From Flavobacterium sp. (GTDB taxonomy: Bacteria; Bacteroidota; Bacteroidia; Flavobacteriales; Flavobacteriaceae), in the NCBI GenBank assembly GCA_030151565.1, contig JASLDM010000011.1, positions 1 to 32,433 of the forward strand: DNA of 32,433 bases, written 5' to 3'. The notes below the pieces were generated by a model. That model was not told the origin of the DNA. It did no database searches and saw only the letters and a program-made list of their open reading frames with translations. Made by a program: the position numbers and the translations under genes. Below, piece after piece: positions 1 to 5,540 of the stretch (position 1 is the stretch's first letter; every line of letters starts with the position of its first letter).

Positions 1-310
1 ACTTTCTTACAAAGGAGTTATGTTGAAACATCACTTACAAGGTGGAGTTAGAAAAGGTGCGCTTACTCAAGAGCAAGCTGACGCTAAATTTACTGCTTGG
101 TTAGAAGAGAAAGAAAACAAAATCAACGCTAAGAAAGAAGGTTTATCTTCTTCTAAAGCTGCTGACAAAGCAACAAGATTAGCTGCAGAGAAAGAAGTAA
201 ACGCTAAACGCGCTGCTGCTGCTGCTGAAGCTAAAGCTGCTGCTGAGGCTGCAACTGCTGAAGCTGCTGTTGAAGCAACTGAAGAAAACAACGAAGAAAC
301 TCAAGCATAA
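1..310 (+). CDS. rpsP: 30S ribosomal protein bS16, C-terminal part (5' end outside window)
   Basis: The reading frame is open from base 2 and reads LSYKGVMLKHHLQGGVRKGA before the first internal Met, which is the conserved C-terminal half of bS16, a small-subunit protein bound to 16S rRNA. The true start lies upstream of the window, so the internal ATG at 20 is not the start. After the conserved part comes a long low-complexity tail rich in Ala, Glu and Lys (about residues 55-96 of the visible part). To my knowledge such tails are usual in Flavobacteriia and absent from E. coli S16. rimM follows 12 bases later, matching the common rpsP-rimM gene order, so the two are probably cotranscribed. 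Confidence 0.95.
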   Translation, partial: LSYKGVMLKHHLQGGVRKGALTQEQADAKFTAWLEEKENKINAKKEGLSSSKAADKATRLAAEKEVNAKRAAAAAEAKAAAEAATAEAAVEATEENNEETQA

Positions 311-322
311 TTTTTCAGCGAT

Positions 323-853
323 ATGCATAAAAAAGATTGTTTCTATTTAGGCAAAATCGCGAAAAAATTTAGCTTCAAAGGGGAGGTTCTGGCATATCTG
401 GATACCGATGAACCAGAGTTATATCAAAATTTGGAATCAGTTTTCGTCGATTTCGACGGACAACTGATTCCTTTTTTTATTCAAGAAGCTTCATTGCATA
501 AAAGCGATTTTTTAAGAGTTAAATTTGAAGACTGTAATTCTGAAGAGGATGCTGACAGATTAATTAACTCTGAACTATATCTTCCTCTTTCAATGTTGCC
601 AAAACTTGAAGGAAATAAATTTTACTACCACGAAATTACTGGGTTTGATGTAGAAGATACTAAACTTGGTAATGTAGGAAAACTTATTAGAGTTAATGAT
701 AGTAACTATCAAGCTCTCTTTGAAATAGATCATTTTGGAACTCAAGTTTTAGTACCTATGATTGATCAATTCATCGAACTTGTAGATCGTGAGAATAAGA
801 AATTAGTACTTAATATTCCTGATGGATTATTAGACTTATATTTGAATAAATAA
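323..853 (+). CDS. rimM: Ribosome maturation factor RimM
   Basis: 176 residues, normal for RimM, which binds ribosomal protein uS19 and helps mature the head of the 30S subunit. The N-terminal beta-barrel opens with the typical YLGKIAKKFSFKGEV (about residues 8-22). The C-terminal PRC-barrel-like domain starts near residue 97 (KFYYHEITGFDVED) and ends with the family-typical VPMIDQFIELVDRENKKL stretch. The start at 323 is the first ATG after the rpsP stop and gives the expected N-terminus. A strong hairpin terminator follows at 884-924, so the rpsP-rimM unit ends here. Identification rests on sequence pattern and gene order. Confidence 0.95.
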   Translation: MHKKDCFYLGKIAKKFSFKGEVLAYLDTDEPELYQNLESVFVDFDGQLIPFFIQEASLHKSDFLRVKFEDCNSEEDADRLINSELYLPLSMLPKLEGNKFYYHEITGFDVEDTKLGNVGKLIRVNDSNYQALFEIDHFGTQVLVPMIDQFIELVDRENKKLVLNIPDGLLDLYLNK

Positions 854-883
854 TATTCTTTTCTTTAAAGATATAAAATACTT

Positions 884-924
884 AAAGCATCTGTAAAGTG
901 TACTCTACAGATGCTTTTTTTATT
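884..924 (+). terminator. Rho-independent terminator after rimM
   Basis: A 12-bp perfect stem (884-895 with 906-917, AAAGCATCTGTA / TACAGATGCTTT) and a 10-base loop, followed by a run of T. It closes the rpsP-rimM transcript just before the promoter of the next gene. Confidence 0.9.
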
Positions 925-953
925 GATACCCCTCTTCCTTTTTCGTACTTTTG
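923..953 (+). promoter_or_regulatory. Bacteroidota-type promoter for trmN6
   Basis: TTG at 923-925, a 20-base spacer and TACTTTTG at 946-953, a full match to the Bacteroidota -33/-7 pattern (TTG, about 19-21 bases, TAnnTTTG). The predicted start of transcription is about 20 bases before the ATG at 979. Confidence 0.7.
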
Positions 954-978
954 ACACAATAATTATAATCACTTCTAA

Positions 979-1686
979 ATGTTTAAATTCAAACAATTTA
1001 CTATTGAACAAGATAAATGTGCTATGAAAGTAGGCACTGACGGTGTTTTACTTGGTGCATGGACTCCTGTTGAAAATAATCCTTACGCTATTTTAGATAT
1101 TGGTTCAGGTACTGGTTTACTTGCTTTAATGATGGCACAGCGTACGGATGCAGAACAAATAGACGGTGTTGAAATAGATGAAGCTGCACACGAACAAGCC
1201 ATTAACAACTTCGAAAATAGTCCTTGGGGAGATAGACTTTTCTGTTACCACGCAGGGTTAGAGCAATTTGCCACTGAAATTGATGAAGAGTACGATTTAA
1301 TTATTTCCAATCCTCCTTTCTTTAGTGAAGATGTACTTTCTAATGATACCCAAAGAGATACTGCACGTTTTCAAGAGGCACTTCCTTTTGATTTGCTAAT
1401 AGAGGCAGTAGAATTTTTCTTATCTGAAAAAGGAATTTTCAGCGTAATTATACCGGCTAAAGAAGAAGATAAATTAATACACTTAGCAGCAGAATTTGGT
1501 ATTTATCCAATGAAAGTTACGCGTGTTAGAGGACATAAAGACGCCGAAATTAAACGTAGTCTTATTGCTTTTTCAAGAACATTTATAGAGAAAATCCCTT
1601 TAGATGAGTTAATAATCGAAATTGACAGACACGTGTATACCCCTGAATTTACGGCACTTGTGAAAGATTTTTATTTAAAAATGTAA
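979..1686 (+). CDS. trmN6: tRNA1(Val) (adenine(37)-N6)-methyltransferase, TrmN6/YfiC family
   Basis: 235-residue class I SAM-dependent methyltransferase. Motif I (LDIGSGTGLLAL, about residues 39-50) binds SAM. The catalytic motif NPPFF (residues 111-115) is the (N/D)PPY-type signature of N6-adenine methyltransferases, and the FF form is typical of TrmN6/YfiC, which methylates A37 of tRNA1(Val). The opening FKFKQFTIEQDKCAMKVGTD is also characteristic of the family. It has its own promoter and stands as a single gene between the rimM terminator and the methionine leader region. It could instead act on another tRNA or rRNA adenine; the fold and reaction class are secure. Confidence 0.88.
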   Translation: MFKFKQFTIEQDKCAMKVGTDGVLLGAWTPVENNPYAILDIGSGTGLLALMMAQRTDAEQIDGVEIDEAAHEQAINNFENSPWGDRLFCYHAGLEQFATEIDEEYDLIISNPPFFSEDVLSNDTQRDTARFQEALPFDLLIEAVEFFLSEKGIFSVIIPAKEEDKLIHLAAEFGIYPMKVTRVRGHKDAEIKRSLIAFSRTFIEKIPLDELIIEIDRHVYTPEFTALVKDFYLKM

Positions 1687-1702
1687 AAAAAGTTTAAAAA
1701 AC

Positions 1703-1735
1703 TTTGCTTTTATTAATTTATTTTTTTGATATTTG
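1703..1735 (+). promoter_or_regulatory. Probable promoter of the methionine operon
   Basis: TTTG at 1703-1706, a 21-base spacer and GATATTTG at 1728-1735, one mismatch from TAnnTTTG. It would start transcription near 1741, about 20 bases ahead of the first leader peptide. I see no other consensus promoter between here and 2131, so one transcript would run through both attenuators. Confidence 0.5.
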
Positions 1736-1760
1736 TTCCATCAAATAGAGATAAAAAGAT

Positions 1761-1835
1761 ATGAATTTAAGATTAACAAATATGCAAGCTATGATGATGA
1801 TGTGGAGAAATCCGCAGGGCTTGTTATTTGCATAA
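1761..1835 (+). CDS. Methionine-rich leader peptide 1 (24 aa) of the met operon
   Basis: A 24-codon ORF, ATG at 1761 and TAA at 1833-1835. Six of 24 residues are Met, including four consecutive ATG codons at 1791-1802 directly followed by Trp (MQAMMMMWRNPQG). Its 3' part overlaps the antiterminator strand of the following hairpin, the layout of ribosome-mediated attenuation leaders such as trpL and hisL. The peptide itself is probably unimportant; its role would be to make the ribosome pause when charged Met-tRNA is scarce. Supported by position before methionine genes and by the RNA pairings at 1781-1891. No experimental evidence is available here. Confidence 0.85.
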   Translation: MNLRLTNMQAMMMMWRNPQGLLFA

Positions 1836-1891
1836 TCCAAAATATATAATAACATTAAAAAGCCCTTGTAAATCACAAGGGCTTTTTTTTT
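1781..1891 (+). promoter_or_regulatory. Methionine attenuator 1 (pause, antiterminator and terminator structures)
   Basis: Three mutually exclusive pairings can be drawn. Pause stem: TATGCAA (1781-1787) with TTGCATA (1828-1834), or CAAGC (1785-1789) with GCTTG (1819-1823). Antiterminator: AGGGCTT (1816-1822) with AAGCCCT (1860-1866). Terminator: 1857-1869 with 1875-1887. A ribosome stalled on the Met run (ends 1802) would leave 1816 onward free to form the antiterminator. A ribosome reaching the stop at 1833 would cover that strand and let the terminator form. The logic is inferred from the trp/his paradigm. Confidence 0.8.
1857..1891 (+). terminator. Attenuator 1 terminator hairpin
   Basis: A 13-bp stem (1857-1869 with 1875-1887, core AAGCCCTTGT / ACAAGGGCTT), a 5-base loop and a run of nine T (1883-1891). 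It lies between the two leader peptides and would end transcription before leader 2 and metY. Confidence 0.9.
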
Positions 1892-1933
1892 GACTTAATC
1901 CAAACAGTATATAATTAGAATAAATATAATACC

Positions 1934-2026
1934 ATGATTTTCAATACTAACACAATGATGATGGCAATGATGATGATGAACATGATGATGTTCACGCACT
2001 CCTATTGCCTAAAGTCACCGAGTTAG
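1934..2026 (+). CDS. Methionine-rich leader peptide 2 (30 aa) of the met operon
   Basis: A 30-codon ORF, ATG at 1934 and TAG at 2024-2026, with 11 Met residues: MMM, then Ala, then MMMM, Asn and MMM (codons 8-19), followed by FTHSYCLKSPS. It begins 43 bases after the T run of attenuator 1, and no consensus promoter lies between, so it should be read on the same transcript. The codons after the Met run (TAT TGC CTA AAG) are also the antiterminator strand of the second hairpin. The only codon interrupting the first seven Met codons, GCA, lies within the pause strand, suggesting RNA pairing set that choice. Confidence 0.87.
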   Translation: MIFNTNTMMMAMMMMNMMMFTHSYCLKSPS

Positions 2027-2091
2027 TATCGTTCAAATAGATAACTAAAACTTTGAGTCCTTTCGGCAATTGCTGAAAGGACTTTTTTTTT
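1963..2091 (+). promoter_or_regulatory. Methionine attenuator 2
   Basis: Pause stem: GGCAAT (1963-1968, inside the Met codons) with ATTGCC (2004-2009). Antiterminator: TTGCCTAAAG (2005-2014) with CTTTCGGCAA (2060-2069), 9 of 10 pairs. Terminator: 2056-2069 with 2070-2083. The last Met codon ends at 1990, 14 bases before the antiterminator strand, nearly the same spacing as in attenuator 1 (13 bases). This predicts derepression of the operon on loss of charged Met-tRNA. The sequence shows the pairings; the behaviour is inferred. Confidence 0.82.
2056..2091 (+). terminator. Attenuator 2 terminator hairpin before metY
   Basis: Stem AGTCCTTTC-GGC with GCT-GAAAGGACT (2056-2067 with 2072-2082, including one G-U pair) and a run of nine T at 2083-2091. 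It ends 39 bases before the metY start. Confidence 0.9.
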
Positions 2092-2130
2092 ACAACAACT
2101 TTTTTAAAAAAACATATAAAACACAAAATT

Positions 2131-3405
2131 ATGAGCAACTTCAATTTTTCAACACAGGCATTACACGCAGGACACGATGTACAAACAACAGCAGGAACAA
2201 GAGCTGTACCGATTTACCAAACATCGTCTTACGTATTTGAAAACGCAGATCACGCAGCAGGAGCATTTAACTTGTCAATCCCTGCATACATCTATACAAG
2301 ATTAAACAATCCGACGAATGATATTCTTGAAAAAAGATTAGCTGCTTTAGAAGGTGGAATCGGAGCTGTAGTAACCTCATCAGGAGCAGCAGCAATTTCA
2401 ACTGCTTTGCTTACATTATTAAAAGCAGGTGATCACATTGTATCATCAAGCAGTTTATATGGAGGAACTTACAACCTTTTCAATGTTACATTACCTCGTT
2501 TTGGAATCAATACAACTTTCGTAGATTCTTCTGACATTGAAAACTTCAAGAAAAATATTTTGCCAAATACAAAGGCAATATTCATTGAAAGCTTAGGTAA
2601 CCCTAAACTTGACATTATCGATATACAGGCAGTTTCTAAAATTGCAAAAGAGTTTAAAATTCCGTTAATCGTTGATAATACAGTTGCTTCGCCTTCTTTA
2701 CTTAGACCTATTGAACACGGGGCAAACATTGTAATTCACTCTCTAACAAAATACATTACTGGAAACGGGACATCTTTAGGAGGCGCAATCATAGATGCTG
2801 GAACATTCGACTGGAGCAGTGGTAAGTTCCCCGAATTTACAGAACCTTCACCAGGATACCACGGATTAATCTACCACGAAGCACTTGGAAATGCTGCATT
2901 CATTGCTAAAGTAAGAGTGGAGGGATTAAGAGATTTAGGTGCTGCATTAAGCCCTTTCAATGCTTTTCAAATCATTCAAGGTTTAGAAACTTTACCGATC
3001 AGAATTAAGAAACACAGTGAAAATGCACTTGAATTAGCTGAATGGTTAGAAAAACAAGAAGAAGTAGCTTGGGTAAACTACCCTGGTTTAAAATCAAGTC
3101 CTTATTACGATTTAGCAAAAAAATATCTACCTGAAGGACAAAGTGGTGTAGTTACTTTCGGATTGAAAAAAGGATTTGAAGCAGCTAAAAAAGTAGCAAA
3201 TGAAACGGTTCTTTTCTCTTTGCTTGCTAATATCGGAGATACTAAGTCATTGATTATTCACCCTGCTTCTACAACTCACCAACAACTAAGCGTAAACGAA
3301 CAAAAAGCAACAGGTGTTTCTCCTGATTTAATTAGACTTTCTGTTGGTATTGAAAATATTGAAGACCTGAAAACTGATTTGAAAAACGTATTTAAAAAAC
3401 TATAA
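2131..3405 (+). CDS. metY: O-acetylhomoserine sulfhydrylase (O-acetylhomoserine aminocarboxypropyltransferase)
   Basis: 424-residue PLP enzyme of the Cys/Met-metabolism family. It makes homocysteine from O-acetylhomoserine and sulfide in the cytoplasm. The opening STQALHAGHDVQ...TRAVPIYQTSSYVF is typical of MetY, and the PLP lysine is in HSLTKYITGNGTS (about K207). The length (about 420-430) and the insertion around residues 220-250 (FDWSSGKFPEFTEPSPGYHG) favour MetY over cystathionine gamma-synthase (about 380-400). It is the first structural gene after the tandem methionine attenuators, followed after 3 bases by a second family member and then metX, which makes its substrate. Confidence 0.92.
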   Translation: MSNFNFSTQALHAGHDVQTTAGTRAVPIYQTSSYVFENADHAAGAFNLSIPAYIYTRLNNPTNDILEKRLAALEGGIGAVVTSSGAAAISTALLTLLKAGDHIVSSSSLYGGTYNLFNVTLPRFGINTTFVDSSDIENFKKNILPNTKAIFIESLGNPKLDIIDIQAVSKIAKEFKIPLIVDNTVASPSLLRPIEHGANIVIHSLTKYITGNGTSLGGAIIDAGTFDWSSGKFPEFTEPSPGYHGLIYHEALGNAAFIAKVRVEGLRDLGAALSPFNAFQIIQGLETLPIRIKKHSENALELAEWLEKQEEVAWVNYPGLKSSPYYDLAKKYLPEGQSGVVTFGLKKGFEAAKKVANETVLFSLLANIGDTKSLIIHPASTTHQQLSVNEQKATGVSPDLIRLSVGIENIEDLKTDLKNVFKKL

Positions 3406-3408
3406 TTT

Positions 3409-4551
3409 ATGAGTACCCAAACTGACATATTAAACAATATTCCTATTGACTCTCATACTGGTGCTATTGCGGTTCCTATTTATCAAACAACAACATTTGC
3501 TCAAGAAGCTCCTGGAGTAAACAAAGGTTTTGATTACTCTCGTACTAATAATCCAACAAGACAAGTGCTTGAGAACTTAGTTGCATCCTTAGAAAATGGT
3601 ACAAATGGATTTGCTTTCGGAAGTGGTTTAGCGGCAATTGATGCCATATTTAAAACGCTTTCTACCAATGACGAAGTAATTGCAGTAGCTAATATTTATG
3701 GAGGTACTTATAGATTATTAAATGATGTATATGCCAAGTTTGGGATTAAAACAACTTACGTTGATACGACAAATGCACAAAATGTAAAAGATGCTATTAC
3801 AGCTAAGACCAAAATCATTTGGATTGAAAGTCCCACAAATCCAACGTTGCGCATTTCTGACATTCAAGCAATTGCCAAAATAGCAACAGAAGCAAAAGTG
3901 TTACTATGTGTTGACAATACATTTGCAACACCAATCGCACAGAAGCCTCTTGACTTAGGAGCTGACATAGTAATTCACAGTGCTACAAAATACATCGCAG
4001 GGCACTCAGACGTAGTTGCTGGATTAGTAATAACCAAAACAGAAGAGTTGGGAAGAACAATCAAGTTTCACCAAAACGCCACAGGTGCAATCCTAAGTCC
4101 ATTTGATAGTTTTCTAACCATTCGCGGCATTGAGACCTTGTTGTTGAGATACAAAGGGTATTCTGAAAGCGCTCAAAAAATAGCAGAGTACCTCAGCACG
4201 CATCCAAAAATAAACAACATTTATTATCCTGGTTTACCAACACACGAAGGACACGAATTAGCTAAAAAACAACAGAAATACTTTGGAGGTGTTATAAGTT
4301 TTGATTTAAAAGATAACACAGAAAAAGCTGCGTTTAAATTGATTAAAAACCTACAACAATTCACCTTAACAGAGGGCTTAGGAGGAATTAAAAGCTTAAG
4401 TAATTATCCCTATAAAATGTCTCACGGTTCTGTTCCTACAGCCATTAAAGAGAAAGTAGGAATATCAAAAAGTTTAATCCGATTATCCATCGGCTTAGAA
4501 GAAACAGAAGACTTATTAAAAGATATAGAGCAAGCATTAGCAAAACTATAA
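3409..4551 (+). CDS. PLP-dependent trans-sulfuration enzyme (cystathionine gamma-synthase / homoserine-ester sulfhydrylase-like)
   Basis: 380-residue Cys/Met-metabolism PLP enzyme. Family motifs seen: PIYQTTTF (24-31), DYSRTNNPTR (42-51), IYGGTYRL (96-103) and the PLP-binding SATKYIAGHSDV (K194). The GHSDV form following the lysine and the shorter length resemble MetB, MetZ or methionine gamma-lyase rather than MetY. Between metY and metX it most likely handles O-acetylhomoserine, either with cysteine to cystathionine or with sulfide to homocysteine. Sequence alone does not separate these, so no symbol is given. The 3-base gap to metY indicates translation coupling or at least one operon. Confidence 0.85.
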   Translation: MSTQTDILNNIPIDSHTGAIAVPIYQTTTFAQEAPGVNKGFDYSRTNNPTRQVLENLVASLENGTNGFAFGSGLAAIDAIFKTLSTNDEVIAVANIYGGTYRLLNDVYAKFGIKTTYVDTTNAQNVKDAITAKTKIIWIESPTNPTLRISDIQAIAKIATEAKVLLCVDNTFATPIAQKPLDLGADIVIHSATKYIAGHSDVVAGLVITKTEELGRTIKFHQNATGAILSPFDSFLTIRGIETLLLRYKGYSESAQKIAEYLSTHPKINNIYYPGLPTHEGHELAKKQQKYFGGVISFDLKDNTEKAAFKLIKNLQQFTLTEGLGGIKSLSNYPYKMSHGSVPTAIKEKVGISKSLIRLSIGLEETEDLLKDIEQALAKL

Positions 4552-4563
4552 AGAACATTTACA

Positions 4564-5529
4564 ATGAATAGCTTAAAAGAAATAACATTAACCAACTACG
4601 TTATACCAAACGCCAAAACACAAGACTTTACCTTAACCTACCAAGTTTTTGGACAACCACTACATACAGCTCCAATTGTAGTGATAAACCACGCTTTAAC
4701 AGGGAATAGTGATGTGAGTGGCGAAAATGGTTGGTGGAAAAGCTTAGTGGGAACAAATCAAGTAATTGACCTAAAACGTTATACTGTTATTGCTTTTGAC
4801 ATACCTGGTAATGGTTATAATCAAAATCCATCCCACCTAATCACTGATTACAAAATAATCACAACTCAACTAATAGCTGATTTATTTTGGAAAGGTTTAC
4901 AAACAATAGGTGTTGATAACTTATACGCTGTAGTTGGTGGTAGTTTAGGAGGTAGTATCGCTTGGGAAATGGCATTGCAAAAGCCAAATGCAATACAACA
5001 TTTAATTCCTATTGCTACAAGTATTCGAGCATCGGATTGGCTTATAGGCAATGCTTTAGTACAAGACAGTATTCTAACAAACTCTACTAACCCTATTGAG
5101 GATGCCAGAATGCACGCTATGCTTTTATATCGCACACCTGCTTCTCTTCAGTTGAAGTTCAACAATCAAATTAAAGAACAAGAAGAACAATACGCAATCG
5201 AAAGTTGGTTAAAGTACCACGGAAAAACATTGAATAATCGCTTTACTCTGTCTTCTTATAAGCTAATGAATCACCTATTAAAAACAATAGGACATCACTT
5301 GACAGAAGAAACGTTAGAACAGTTTGCCAAACAAAGCTCCACAAACATTCTAAGTATAGCGGTTGACAGTGACTATATGTTTACCAGCACAGAACAAAAA
5401 CAAATTGTAGAACGCATTAAAAAACATAAAAAAAATATAGCGTTCAAAGAAATTCAATCAATACACGGACACGATGCCTTTTTGATAGAATACGAACAAT
5501 TAAACCATTTATTAACAGACATATTTTAA
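4564..5529 (+). CDS. metX: Homoserine O-acetyltransferase (alpha/beta hydrolase fold)
   Basis: 321-residue alpha/beta-hydrolase acyltransferase that activates homoserine with acetyl-CoA, the first committed methionine step. Seen: the oxyanion-side HALTGNSDVSG...GWW (43-58), DIPGNGYNQNPS (79-90), the nucleophile elbow GGSLGG (S127), an aspartate in VDSDYMF (about D270) and the catalytic histidine in HGHDAFL (about H303). It is shorter than many MetX proteins (about 350-380) but all three catalytic residues are present. It sits 12 bases after the PLP gene and 11 bases before thrA, in the same operon. Acetyl rather than succinyl specificity is inferred from family and neighbours. Confidence 0.9.
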   Translation: MNSLKEITLTNYVIPNAKTQDFTLTYQVFGQPLHTAPIVVINHALTGNSDVSGENGWWKSLVGTNQVIDLKRYTVIAFDIPGNGYNQNPSHLITDYKIITTQLIADLFWKGLQTIGVDNLYAVVGGSLGGSIAWEMALQKPNAIQHLIPIATSIRASDWLIGNALVQDSILTNSTNPIEDARMHAMLLYRTPASLQLKFNNQIKEQEEQYAIESWLKYHGKTLNNRFTLSSYKLMNHLLKTIGHHLTEETLEQFAKQSSTNILSIAVDSDYMFTSTEQKQIVERIKKHKKNIAFKEIQSIHGHDAFLIEYEQLNHLLTDIF

Positions 5530-5540
5530 ATCAGCATAAA

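Noticed and set aside
67..291. Minus-strand ORF of 74 codons opposite rpsP
   Set aside because: It is the shadow of the Ala-rich tail of bS16 and has no features of its own.
1930..1992. ATG/ATGATG repeats as a simple microsatellite
   Set aside because: The repeats are in frame, interrupted by GCA and AAC codons that fit RNA pairings, and followed by an attenuator before met genes.
1740..2130. A SAM-type riboswitch before the met operon
   Set aside because: No multi-helix SAM-I core was recognised, and the two terminators are accounted for by the short ORFs and their alternative stems.
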